Shown one piece after another: positions 26,363 through 35,139 of a stretch of 64,000 nt of DNA. Each line of letters begins with the position of its first letter. Within the stretch, counting starts at the first letter, position 1. Below the pieces are notes generated by a model. That model had not been told where the DNA came from and did not search any database. It was given only the letters and a program-made list of their open reading frames with translations. This DNA comes from CAYPNP01 sp964412195 (GTDB lineage Bacteria > Acidobacteriota > JAAYUB01). The stretch is taken from the NCBI GenBank assembly GCA_964412195.1, contig CAYPNP010000013.1:62001-126000 (forward strand), in the 5' to 3' direction. The translations under genes and the position numbers were made by a program.

Positions 26363-29300
26363 ATGGACCAGGCATCCGTATTCTGCACCCGGTGCGGGGC
26401 CCGGCTGGGTTCCGGCAGCACCTTCTGCACCGGCTGCGGCGCCCGGCTGGCGACAGAGCCGGCCACCCCGCAGCCAGGGCCGGCCCGGCCCCCGTCGGGG
26501 CCTCCCGCGGCGCCGCCACCAAGGACTCCGCCGGTGAGTGCCGCCGTCGCGGCCCCCCCGCCCGCCCCGCCTCCCCCGCCGGACGCGGCGCCGGCACTGG
26601 CCCTGCGCTTCCAGGGTGGGTCCGCCGACGGGCGCACCGTCCCTCTCGCGGGGCGGACCATCCTCGGCCGCGGGCCGGAAAACGACCTGGCATTTCCCGC
26701 CGCCGCGGCGATGTCCCGCCGGCACGCCGTCATCGACTGCCTGCCGTACGACTGCTTCGTGCAGGACGCCGGCAGCGCCCACGGCACCTTCGTCAACGGC
26801 GTCCGGGTGGCCGGCGCCGTCCCGCTGCGCCCCGGCGACCGCCTGGAGCTGGCCGGGGAGCAGGCGGTGGTCGTATCCCTGGCCCCGGCCCCCGCGCCGC
26901 GTCCGGCCGCACCTGCCGCGGCACCGGCGGGACGGCGGAAATCCCACCTGATCAAGGGTTGCCTGATCGGGGGCGTGGGCCTGCTCGTCCTGGCCCTGGC
27001 GGGGACGGGCGGATGGCTGCTGCTGCGCAACCGAGGGCCCGAGATTCTGGCTTCGCAGGAGATGTCGCCCTCCGCCAAGCCGCAGCGCCTGGAGTACCAG
27101 GACCGGGTCGCGGTCACCGTCCCCCCCGACGCCTTCGGTCCCTGGCGAAAAGGAGAAACCCGCCCGGGGCACTGGCGGGAACCGGTGACGGTCTCGATCG
27201 CCGCCGCGGAGGCTCCGCCCACCGGCAGCGACAAGCTGAAGGTCCTGGCCGCGTACGACATTTCCGCCGGCTCCGACGTGCTGGTCAAGAAGCCGCTGGA
27301 GATCGAGCTGGCTTACGACCCGAAGGTCATCCCCGCCGGACGGAAGCCGGAGGAGGCCCTCCTCGCCGCCAGCTGGAACCCGGCCATGCAATCCTGGGTG
27401 GCCGCACCCTGCCAGGTGGACGCCGGGCGGGGCAAGGTCGTCATCCAGGCCCGCCATCTCAGCGTCTACGCCATCCTGCTGCAGTATTGGAACAACGTGG
27501 CCTGGACCGACCACTTTGCCATCTGCTACGACGATGCCGCTATTTCCAAAGACATCTACACCAACACCCGCACCTGGCAAAAAAAACGCTGGGGCGAGAC
27601 CGGCCGGGATCCGCTCGGCGATGATCGCAAGCCTTTCACTCCTGACATCCCGATCTTCATCGACGACATCGCCCGCATGCTGGAGTACGCGTATCGGAAG
27701 TACGAGCTGGCCGGCTTCAAGATGCCCTGGCCGAAGTGGACTCGCCTGACCGTATTCGTCGAAACCTCCGGGCAGAGCCAGCGAAGCAAGCTGACTGGCA
27801 TCATCACCATCTCCTGCATCAGGGCCAACCCGGCCGACTACCGCCTGATGACCGCCCACGAATTGTTCCATTCCGTCCAAGCCGAGTACTACAGTTCCCT
27901 GATCCCGGGTTACGCCGCTCTCGGCGAGATCATGGCCTTGAACTACCGCACCTGGTGGCTCGAAACCTGCGCCGAGTACGCCGCCTGGGACGTGGCCTGG
28001 GACCGCAACGCCTCGGTGGCGCGGCCCGTGCCCGGCTACTTGTCCCAACAACTGTCACGAGAGGGAGACACGGTCGACCCCCAACACATGTATCAGAATT
28101 CGGTGTTCCTCGAGTACCTGGAGGACCGGGCCGGGTGCGACATCCGGCAGCTGTGGGAGGACACGGTCACCCGGACCCAGCCGTACCTCGGCCTCGAACG
28201 GATGAGCGTCCTCGGCTACGCTGCCTACGAGCTGGACCTGAACCAGAAGCCCACCGAGGACTGGAAGCGCGGCGTCACCTTGATGACCCTGGAGAACCAC
28301 TTCCTCTCGAAGAAGCAGAGCCTCATCGACCACTACCGGGGCATGGCCGGCTGGCTGTTGTTCGACGCGTCCAGCCCGCTCACCGGCGTGGTCACCGGCG
28401 ACGACCTCGTCGCGAAGGTGGCGGCGAAAAAGGACACGTTTGCCGCCGGCGACTCCGTGAAATCCGCGATGCTGACCGTCACGCGGGATTACGCGGCCGC
28501 CGTCTGGACCGTGAAGGTGGCGTGCGATCCGCCGGACAGCCCGCGCCGGCTGCGCGTGTTTAAGGGCGGCGACCCCGCGACGGGGACGGCGGTGGACGTG
28601 TACGTCCTGCCGAACAACACCCGTCCGAACGGCGGTCTCCCCCCGATCGGCACCATCGCCGCCAACAACGCCACCCGCGAGGTGTGGCTGGACCTGAAGC
28701 ATGGCGACACGATCTATTGCGTGGCGTCCAATTCCCGCCCGCAGAACGAGAGCGTGACGGTGCATATCGACACCGGAGTCAAGCTGGCGGTTGTCTCGGA
28801 AGCGATTCCGCGGGGCCTGCGGAACAAGCTGTACCGCTTCGACGCCTTCGTCCGGAATCTGCCGCTCAGCGTCCGCTCCATCGAACTGGAATGGGACTGG
28901 GGCGACGGCGGTGAGAAGGCGTCCGAGCGCCGCGATCCGGCGCCGTCCGTCGATGCGGATTTCCAGTACTCCCACGCCTACAACCAGGAGAAGGTGTACA
29001 CCCTGACGGTCCGCCTGTTCGACACCTCCCGGGGATACCGGGCCCTGCTGGCATCCCTGCCGGTGAAGGTCGCCATCGGCGAGCAGCTGACCCTCCGGAT
29101 CGATCCGGCCACGCTGGTGGCGGAGCCCAACGACACCGTGACCTTCCAGGCCCTGGCTTCGAAGATGCCCGCGGGCGCCCAGTTCGAGTGGACGTTCGGC
29201 GATGGCACGCCCAAAGCTTACTCCCGCGAGAAACTCGCCTCCCACCGGTACGCCCGGGAGGGCAACTTCACCGTCGAGGCGGTCATGGTGGATACAAACA

Positions 29301-29935
29301 AGCCCCGCGCGGAGGGCGAGCTGGCCGCGGCCAAGGCCGAGGCGGTCATCCGGAAGGCGGGCCCCGTGGCCATCGTGGGCATGGAAGTGCAGCTGCACAC
29401 GGGCAAGTCCACCTCCATGAAGCGCAGGAAGGGGAGTGACACGACCTACATGAGCTTCGACTATCAGCAGGAGTGGCAGTTCCCCAAGGTGAAGGCCCAG
29501 GGTCTCTACTTCTGGGGAGAGGGCACGGAAACAACCCCCCTGACCGCGTCCATCCGCGACATCCGCACCTGGCGGATCAAGGGGCAGCTCACACCCGACC
29601 AGCGGGCCGTCGAGACCCTGGAACTGGAGGAGTTCCTGGTGCGCAAGGACGACCAAAGCACGGAGTGGGACGAGTACCGGGACCACGTGGTGCTGCGAAA
29701 CGTCCCGCTGGTGCGGCAGGAGTTCGGCGGGATGGTGTGCGAAGTGATGGGCCCCGCCGCCGCCCAGCATGCGCCGGTGATCGACAGCAGCGGCACCCGG
29801 AAATCCCTTTCCGCGACCTACCATCACTTCGAGCTGGACCGGAACGACATCGACTGGGCGGCCCTGGACCGGAGCCGCTCGCTGGACAAGCCCGTCCCGG
29901 CCTACGTCCGGGTGACCATCACGCCGACGAAATAA
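26363..29935 (+). CDS. Zinc-ribbon/FHA/transmembrane protein with HExxH metalloprotease-like and two PKD domains
   Basis: The 1190 residues carry an unusual set of domains. A double zinc ribbon is at the start (FCTRCGARL and FCTGCGARL, Cys 8, 11, 22, 25), then a Pro-rich linker. An FHA domain spans about 80-175 (TILGRGPENDLAF, SRRHAVI, GSAHGTFVNG). One membrane helix is at about 194-216. Beyond it is a large extracytoplasmic part with TAHELFHSVQAEYY near 498 (HExxH zinc motif) and WLETCAEYAAWD near 532, whose Glu could be the third ligand. Two PKD-like domains lie near 840-900 and 916-990 (WDWGDGGEKA, WTFGDGTPKA). FHA should read phosphothreonine made by the divergent kinase and pass it across the membrane. 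Protease activity is inferred from the motif only. GGAG precedes the ATG. Confidence 0.75.
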   Translation: MDQASVFCTRCGARLGSGSTFCTGCGARLATEPATPQPGPARPPSGPPAAPPPRTPPVSAAVAAPPPAPPPPPDAAPALALRFQGGSADGRTVPLAGRTILGRGPENDLAFPAAAAMSRRHAVIDCLPYDCFVQDAGSAHGTFVNGVRVAGAVPLRPGDRLELAGEQAVVVSLAPAPAPRPAAPAAAPAGRRKSHLIKGCLIGGVGLLVLALAGTGGWLLLRNRGPEILASQEMSPSAKPQRLEYQDRVAVTVPPDAFGPWRKGETRPGHWREPVTVSIAAAEAPPTGSDKLKVLAAYDISAGSDVLVKKPLEIELAYDPKVIPAGRKPEEALLAASWNPAMQSWVAAPCQVDAGRGKVVIQARHLSVYAILLQYWNNVAWTDHFAICYDDAAISKDIYTNTRTWQKKRWGETGRDPLGDDRKPFTPDIPIFIDDIARMLEYAYRKYELAGFKMPWPKWTRLTVFVETSGQSQRSKLTGIITISCIRANPADYRLMTAHELFHSVQAEYYSSLIPGYAALGEIMALNYRTWWLETCAEYAAWDVAWDRNASVARPVPGYLSQQLSREGDTVDPQHMYQNSVFLEYLEDRAGCDIRQLWEDTVTRTQPYLGLERMSVLGYAAYELDLNQKPTEDWKRGVTLMTLENHFLSKKQSLIDHYRGMAGWLLFDASSPLTGVVTGDDLVAKVAAKKDTFAAGDSVKSAMLTVTRDYAAAVWTVKVACDPPDSPRRLRVFKGGDPATGTAVDVYVLPNNTRPNGGLPPIGTIAANNATREVWLDLKHGDTIYCVASNSRPQNESVTVHIDTGVKLAVVSEAIPRGLRNKLYRFDAFVRNLPLSVRSIELEWDWGDGGEKASERRDPAPSVDADFQYSHAYNQEKVYTLTVRLFDTSRGYRALLASLPVKVAIGEQLTLRIDPATLVAEPNDTVTFQALASKMPAGAQFEWTFGDGTPKAYSREKLASHRYAREGNFTVEAVMVDTNKPRAEGELAAAKAEAVIRKAGPVAIVGMEVQLHTGKSTSMKRRKGSDTTYMSFDYQQEWQFPKVKAQGLYFWGEGTETTPLTASIRDIRTWRIKGQLTPDQRAVETLELEEFLVRKDDQSTEWDEYRDHVVLRNVPLVRQEFGGMVCEVMGPAAAQHAPVIDSSGTRKSLSATYHHFELDRNDIDWAALDRSRSLDKPVPAYVRVTITPTK

Positions 29936-30002
29936 CTGGAGCCACGCGTGGTCGTCCTTGGCCCTCGGGGAGGGCGCCGGGATCTCAGGATGAGGGCGGC
30001 GG

Positions 30003-30761
30003 CTACTTCTTCACCGGAATGTAGCTGAGATCCGCCCGGTAGACGACGATCTCGGTGATGATCCGGTCGCAGGCACCGGTCAGCGTACGGATGAGCTCCG
30101 TCGCCTTGCGGCCGCCCAGCTTCTCCTCCAGGACCTTCCGGACGCCCTTCTCCGGGCCGGCGAAGTCGCTCCAGCTTGCCCGGTCGGTGGTGTTCACCCA
30201 GCACGGCACTTCGCCGCCGCTCACCAATTCGTACCACCGGTTGCGCACGGGGTACGAGGCGGCATCCAGCGCGGCCTTGATTTCCTTGACCGCGTCGGCG
30301 AAGGCGGCGGCGTCCTTGGGCTTGACGTAATACCGGGTGAGCTGGCAGAGCTTCGCGGGCCCCGGCGCCTCGGGCGGCCGGCTCATCTCCTCCTCGTAAG
30401 CCAGGAGGAAGGAGGTGTATTTGTCCACAAAGGGGCCGATGGTGGCCACCGCCTCCTTCATGTCGGCCATTTCGAACGCCTCGCGGGCGTCATAGTCCTT
30501 CCACGTGTTGCCGAACGTACCGATGAGGTACTGGCCGGTCCGCTCGCCGTTGATGATCACCCAGACGTAAATCGGCCATGAGTCATTCTGCGCGACATGC
30601 CAGGCGTAGTGCTTCTGGAGCGCCGCCTCGAACTGGGCCTCCGTCCCCGGCTTGACCTGGATGTTCTCGATCCAGGCCAGGATGGGCTTGTCCTCGGCCA
30701 GCGCAAGGCTTCCGAGGCATCCCATGAGCAGACAGATTCCGACTGCCATGATGCGTCTCAT
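30003..30761 (-). CDS. Exported protein of unknown function, ferredoxin-like repeats
   Basis: The 252-residue product has a signal peptide (IMAVGICLLMGCLGSLALA). Its mature part seems to consist of two related alpha/beta units, each opening with a strand and PxKPG/KPKD turn (ENIQVKPGTEAQFEAALQKH and TRYYVKPKDAAAFADAVKEI), a pattern seen in dimeric alpha-beta barrel (ABM/NIPSNAP-like) proteins. No catalytic residue is evident. The start at 30761 has a GGGGG-rich ribosome site close upstream; a longer frame to 30788 would spoil the signal peptide. It is divergent from the M3 peptidase gene. Confidence 0.6.
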   Translation of the reverse strand: MRRIMAVGICLLMGCLGSLALAEDKPILAWIENIQVKPGTEAQFEAALQKHYAWHVAQNDSWPIYVWVIINGERTGQYLIGTFGNTWKDYDAREAFEMADMKEAVATIGPFVDKYTSFLLAYEEEMSRPPEAPGPAKLCQLTRYYVKPKDAAAFADAVKEIKAALDAASYPVRNRWYELVSGGEVPCWVNTTDRASWSDFAGPEKGVRKVLEEKLGGRKATELIRTLTGACDRIITEIVVYRADLSYIPVKK

Positions 30762-30880
30762 GATCCCCCTCCATGGAAAAATTATCATTATTGTACTACA
30801 AATTTTCCGAATTTGAAAATTCCAAGCCGCGCAAAATCCCCCGATGGACGCCGTGGCGGTATTTTCTGCGATATCCGGTC

Positions 30881-30910
30881 TTGATTCCCGTATGACGCTT
30901 TCGCTACCAT
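30881..30910 (+). promoter_or_regulatory. Possible promoter of the M3 peptidase gene
   Basis: TTGATT (30881-30886), 18 bases, TACCAT (30905-30910), 57 bases before the ATG. It resembles the promoters at 26112-26140 and 26288-26317. Confidence 0.4.
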
Positions 30911-30967
30911 AGGCGCTCGCGCACAGCGCCGGTGTTCCGTTCGTAATTCTATTAAGGAAGGCCTGAT

Positions 30968-33154
30968 ATGCCCAAAGTTCTTATCCTGCTCGTCCTCGGT
31001 TTGACAGCCGTGGCGTTTGCCCCGGCCTCCGATCCGTCCCGGACCGGCGCCCCGCGGTCCGGCGACGCCGGAATCACCCCCATCATCGAGACGGCCGACG
31101 ACGGGGCGGAGGGTCCGGTCGCGCCTGCGCCGCCGGACAACCCGTTCTTCCGCCCCTGGGGCACGCCCTACGACGTGCCGCCCTTCGACCAGATCCAGAC
31201 CGAGCACTACGCCCCCGCCTTCGAGGAGGGGATGAAGCGCCACAGCGCGGAGATCGAGGCGATCATCAACAACCCGGCCGCGCCGACGTTCGAGAACACC
31301 ATCGCCGCGCTGGACCGCGCCGGCGAGATGCTGTCCCGCGTCAGCCTGGTGTTCTTCGGCCTGAATTCGGCCAACACGAACGACGCCCTGCAGAAGATCA
31401 ACGCCGAGATGGCGCCGCGCCTCTCTGCCCACCAGGACGCTATCAGCATGAACCCCAAGCTCTTCGCGCGGGTCAAGGCGGTGTACGACCAGCGGGAGAC
31501 GCTCGGCCTCACCGGGGAGCAGCTCTACCTTCTCGAGAACCTGTACAAGGGTTACATCCGCAGCGGCGTGAACCTCCCGCCCGCCGACCAGGAGAAGCTC
31601 AGGTCCATCAACCAGCAGCTCTCCAAGCTGTCGGTGCGGTTCAACCAGAACCTGCTGGCCGAGACCAACGCGTTCCGGCTGGTGGTGGACCGGAAGGAAG
31701 ACCTGGACGGCCTGCCCGAGTCTTCCGTCGCCGCGGCCGCCGCGGAGGCGAAGGCCGCGGGGATGGACGGCAAGTGGCTCTTCACCGTCCAGAAGCCCAG
31801 CATGCTCCCCTTCCTCCAGTACGGCGCCAACCGCGAACTGCGGGCCAAGCTGTACGCCGGCTACACCCGTCGCTGCGACCAGGGCAACGAGTACGACAAC
31901 AAGAAGGTCCTGGCCGACATCATCCAGCTGCGCGTGGAGCGGGCCCGGCTGCTCGGCTACCCAACGTACGCCCACTACGTGCTGGAAAACCGGATGGCCC
32001 GCACCCCCGACCGGGCCATGGACCTGCTGAACCGCCTCTGGGCGGCGGCCCTGCCCATCGCCAAGCGCGACCGCGACGAGTTCCAGGCCATGATCGACCA
32101 GGCGGGCGGCGGCTTCAAGCTGGCCGACTCCGACTGGTGGTTCTACGCCGAGAAGCAGCGCAAGGCCAAGTACGATCTGGACGACAACGAGCTGCGTCCC
32201 TACTTCAAGCTGGACAACGTCCGGGACGGCGCCTTCTGGGTGGCCAACCGGCTCTACGGATTGACCTTCGAGCCGCTGCCCGACCTGCCCCGGCCCCATG
32301 CGGAGGCCCAGGCCTTCAAGGTCAAGGAAGCGGACGGCGCCTACCTCGGCATCCTGTACATGGATTTCCACCCCCGGCCGGGCAAGCGCGTGGGGGCCTG
32401 GTGCGGCGGCTACCGGAGCACCTGCCGCCGGGACGGCCAGCGCGTGCCGCCGGTGGTCACGATGGTCTGCAACTTCACCCGCCCCTCCGGCGACAAACCC
32501 GCCCTGCTCAGGCTGGAGGAGGTCGAAACCCTCTTCCACGAGTTCGGCCACGCCCTGGACAACCTGCTGTCCAGGAAGACGTACGAAACCAGCTTCCGGG
32601 CGACCGATTTCACCGAGCTGCCTTCCCAGATCATGGAGCACTGGGCCAGCGCGCCGGACGTGCTCCGTCACTACGCCAAGCACTACCAGTCCGGCCAGGT
32701 GATCCCCGACCCGCTCATCATCAAGATCGTGAACAGCGGCAAGTTCAACCAGGGCTTCCAGACGGTGGAGTACCTGGCGGCGTCGCTCCTGGACATGCAG
32801 TACCACTCGCTGACCGAGCCGAAGGAGCTGGACATCGACGCCTTCGAAAAGTCCTATCTGGACGGGATCGGGCTGATCCCGGAGATCCAGCCGCGCTATC
32901 GCAGCACCTACTTCGCCCACATCATCGGCGGGTACGCCGCCGGCTACTACAGCTACATCTGGTCGGGCGTGCTGGACTGCGACGCGTTCCGGGCGTTCAC
33001 CGAGACCAGCCTCTTCGACAAGGCCACGGCCGACCGATTCCGGAAATGCGTGCTGGAGGTCAACGGCACCCAGGACCCGGCGGCGATGTTCCGCAACTTC
33101 CGCGGCCGGGAACCCGTCATCGAGCCGCTGCTCGAGGACCGCGGACTGAAATAA
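30968..33154 (+). CDS. dcp: Secreted M3-family metallopeptidase (peptidyl-dipeptidase Dcp-like)
   Basis: M3 peptidases use one zinc held by HExxH and a later Glu to cut short peptides; the Dcp branch removes C-terminal dipeptides. The 728-residue protein has a signal peptide (VLILLVLGLTAVAFAPA). An N-terminal helical half opens with NPFFRPWGTPYDVPPFDQI, and the catalytic region contains LFHEFGHALDNLLS near residue 522 and the expected downstream elements (LPSQIMEHWA, HIIGGYAAGYYSYIWS). Length fits Dcp. AAGGAAGG lies seven bases before the ATG. Whether it is a dipeptidase or an oligopeptidase cannot be told from motifs alone. Confidence 0.92.
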   Translation: MPKVLILLVLGLTAVAFAPASDPSRTGAPRSGDAGITPIIETADDGAEGPVAPAPPDNPFFRPWGTPYDVPPFDQIQTEHYAPAFEEGMKRHSAEIEAIINNPAAPTFENTIAALDRAGEMLSRVSLVFFGLNSANTNDALQKINAEMAPRLSAHQDAISMNPKLFARVKAVYDQRETLGLTGEQLYLLENLYKGYIRSGVNLPPADQEKLRSINQQLSKLSVRFNQNLLAETNAFRLVVDRKEDLDGLPESSVAAAAAEAKAAGMDGKWLFTVQKPSMLPFLQYGANRELRAKLYAGYTRRCDQGNEYDNKKVLADIIQLRVERARLLGYPTYAHYVLENRMARTPDRAMDLLNRLWAAALPIAKRDRDEFQAMIDQAGGGFKLADSDWWFYAEKQRKAKYDLDDNELRPYFKLDNVRDGAFWVANRLYGLTFEPLPDLPRPHAEAQAFKVKEADGAYLGILYMDFHPRPGKRVGAWCGGYRSTCRRDGQRVPPVVTMVCNFTRPSGDKPALLRLEEVETLFHEFGHALDNLLSRKTYETSFRATDFTELPSQIMEHWASAPDVLRHYAKHYQSGQVIPDPLIIKIVNSGKFNQGFQTVEYLAASLLDMQYHSLTEPKELDIDAFEKSYLDGIGLIPEIQPRYRSTYFAHIIGGYAAGYYSYIWSGVLDCDAFRAFTETSLFDKATADRFRKCVLEVNGTQDPAAMFRNFRGREPVIEPLLEDRGLK

Positions 33155-33185
33155 AGCGGGTCTCGGGACTCGGGACTCGGACATT

Positions 33186-33225
33186 GTTGAAACGTTGGAA
33201 CGTTGACACGTTCCAACGTTTCAAC
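33186..33225. terminator. Perfect 18-base hairpin between convergent genes
   Basis: GTTGAAACGTTGGAACGT (33186-33203) and its exact complement (33208-33225) enclose the loop TGAC, then GTTTT. It separates the M3 peptidase and racemase genes and belongs to a family of AACGTT-rich repeats also found at 57649 and 62542. Confidence 0.65.
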
Positions 33226-33228
33226 GTT

Positions 33229-33927
33229 TTAACGGAGGTCGGAGAGGGCGAAGTCCGCCGCGGCTTGGGCATGCAGGACCAGGGTGTCGAAGAGGGGGAG
33301 CGGCGTGTCGGCCGGCTTGACCAGGAGGGGGATCTCCGTGCAGCCGAGGATCACGCCCCCGGCGCCGTCGCGGGCCAGGCCGCCGATGATCGACAGGAAC
33401 CGTTCCTTCGTGGCGGGTGAAAAAATTCCCTTCAGCAACTCGTTCCGGATGGCTTCGTGGATGAAGGCGCGGTCGACCGCGCCGGGGACGTCCACCCGCA
33501 GTCCGGCCGCCTCGAGCCGCTCCCGCATGAACGGCTCCTCCATGGTGGCGCGGGTGCCCAGTAGGCCGACGCGCGCCACGCCCTGGCGGCGGATCTCCGC
33601 GGCGGTGGCGTCCGCGATGTGCACGATGGGCGGGGCGATCCGGGACTGGAGTTCCGCGGCAAAGCCGTGCAGGGTGTTGGCGCAGAGCACGATCCCCTCG
33701 GCGCCGCCCTGTTCCAGAACGCGGCCCGCCGCCAGCAGCAGGGCGAGCACCCCCGCCCGGTCGCCCCGCTGGTTGCAGCGGTCGATGTCGCCATAGTTGA
33801 GTGAAACCAGAAGGAGCCGGGCCGCCTCGAGCCCGCCCAGCCGGCGCCCGATCTCCTCGTTGATGCGGCGGTAGTACTCCGTGGTGGAGATCCAGCCGGT
33901 CCCGCCGATCAGCCCGAGTGTCTTCAT
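33229..33927 (-). CDS. Aspartate/glutamate racemase-family protein
   Basis: The 232-residue protein has the Asp/Glu racemase fold. It starts KTLGLIGGTGWISTTEYY and contains both catalytic-cysteine motifs: VLCANTLH near residue 81 and VILGCTEIPLL near 193. The two cysteines act as the base pair that inverts the alpha-carbon without cofactor. In this branch (YgeA/RacX-like) the substrate is often a broader set of amino acids than aspartate. GGAGG precedes the ATG at 33927; the frame stays open further upstream without family support. Confidence 0.9.
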   Translation of the reverse strand: MKTLGLIGGTGWISTTEYYRRINEEIGRRLGGLEAARLLLVSLNYGDIDRCNQRGDRAGVLALLLAAGRVLEQGGAEGIVLCANTLHGFAAELQSRIAPPIVHIADATAAEIRRQGVARVGLLGTRATMEEPFMRERLEAAGLRVDVPGAVDRAFIHEAIRNELLKGIFSPATKERFLSIIGGLARDGAGGVILGCTEIPLLVKPADTPLPLFDTLVLHAQAAADFALSDLR

Positions 33928-34151
33928 GGTCCGCCTCCCAACAGTCCGCGGTAAGATTCCCGATTTTCCGGGTTTTCCACGGAGTTTACGGCTCTCCGCC
34001 GGCAGGGTTTCATGCGGGGACCGGAACGTGACGGAGTGGCGGGAGGGAATGCCGTCTCCCCCCGGGAGGCGTCCCCGCACGGCGCGGCAGAAATGGAGGG
34101 GGCGGCCGGATGGCCGCCCCGCGGAAGATCTGGTTTGGGATTCGGGCAGTG

Positions 34152-34889
34152 TCAGCGGATCGTGATCTCGCCGCTGATGGTGCTCACGGTCACCTTGCCC
34201 TTGCCGGCGCCGATGCGCCCCGAAAGGGTCGCCGACCCATAGCCTTTCTTGGACTCCATCTCCTCGAGCTTGAGCTTGCTGTCGATGCCGCCGCTGATGG
34301 AGCTGGCCCGGAAGCGTGCGTCGGCACCGCCCAGGAACTGCAGATCAATGTTGCCGCTGATCGCCTTGACCGTGAGCGAGGTGTCGAACAACTTCCCGAC
34401 CTGGCCGTTGATCTCCCCGCTGACGCTGGCGATTTCCACGTCCCCGCCGTTGGTCAGGCTGAACTCGATGTTGCCGCTCACGGTCTTGGCCTCCAGGGAC
34501 CCGGCCAACTTCTCCAGCCGGATATTGCCGGAAACGGTCTTGCTCTCCAGCAGGGCGGCCGCCGGCACGAACACCTTGAAGTGGACCGACCCCGAGTCGC
34601 CGCCGAAGAAGCCGTGCTCCTGGTGCTTCTCCTTCAGAAAGACCTCGTCACCGGACTGCTCGAAGACCGGCTCGACGTTTTCGCCCGCCACCCGGTATTG
34701 GACCAGCATCTGGCCGGGATTGTCCCAGCCCACCACGGTGATGTTGCCGGAGATGGTCTTGACGTGCAGGTAGGCTTTCTCGCCCACGGTGAACGACTTT
34801 TCCGAGTACTTCGCCGCTTCCTGCCCGGCCAGCGGGGCCGCCAGCAGCAGGATCACCAGTCCGGTCAGTATCAACGAATGTTTCCGCAT
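34152..34889 (-). CDS. Exported DUF4097-type beta-helix protein
   Basis: After a signal peptide (SLILTGLVILLLAAPLAGQ), the 245-residue product is a run of short repeats with the signature KTVSGNIRLEKLAGS, KTVSGNIEFSLTNGG, ASVSGEINGQVGKLF, KAISGNIDLQFLGGA and STISGEITI. This is characteristic of DUF4097/adhesin-like parallel beta structures. Family members are envelope proteins of unknown role, sometimes next to anti-sigma or PspC proteins; none is present here. GGAGGTGG lies seven bases before the ATG. An in-frame ATG inside that ribosome site is unlikely to be used. Confidence 0.85.
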   Translation of the reverse strand: MRKHSLILTGLVILLLAAPLAGQEAAKYSEKSFTVGEKAYLHVKTISGNITVVGWDNPGQMLVQYRVAGENVEPVFEQSGDEVFLKEKHQEHGFFGGDSGSVHFKVFVPAAALLESKTVSGNIRLEKLAGSLEAKTVSGNIEFSLTNGGDVEIASVSGEINGQVGKLFDTSLTVKAISGNIDLQFLGGADARFRASSISGGIDSKLKLEEMESKKGYGSATLSGRIGAGKGKVTVSTISGEITIR

Positions 34890-34989
34890 GAGGGCCACCT
34901 CCATCCGATTTTCACTCCTTAAGACGAAGGCACCCCCCCGGAAAGTTGCATCCGGGGGAAAAAAGGGACTCGCGGCTTGGGGAGCAGGG

Positions 34990-35125
34990 AGGGGAGATTG
35001 CGGATTGCGGATTGCGGATTGCGAATTGCGGATTGCGGATTTCAAATTTTAAATTTCAGATTTGAGATTGAGTTTGATGTTCGATGTTCAGTGTTCGATG
35101 TTCGATGCTGGATGTTCGATCCCCC
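34990..35125. repeat. Tandem short repeats between the DUF4097 and deoB genes
   Basis: Iterated GATTGCGGATT units (about 34996-35042) are followed by an AT-rich run and then iterated GATGTTCGATGTTC units (about 35077-35122). The same units occur in other intergenic stretches of this window. Confidence 0.75.
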
Positions 35126-35139
35126 GCCCCATGGCCCCC

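Noticed and set aside
30788..33184. 798-codon open frame opposite the M3 peptidase
   Set aside because: Same explanation; the plus-strand gene has HExxH and all family landmarks.
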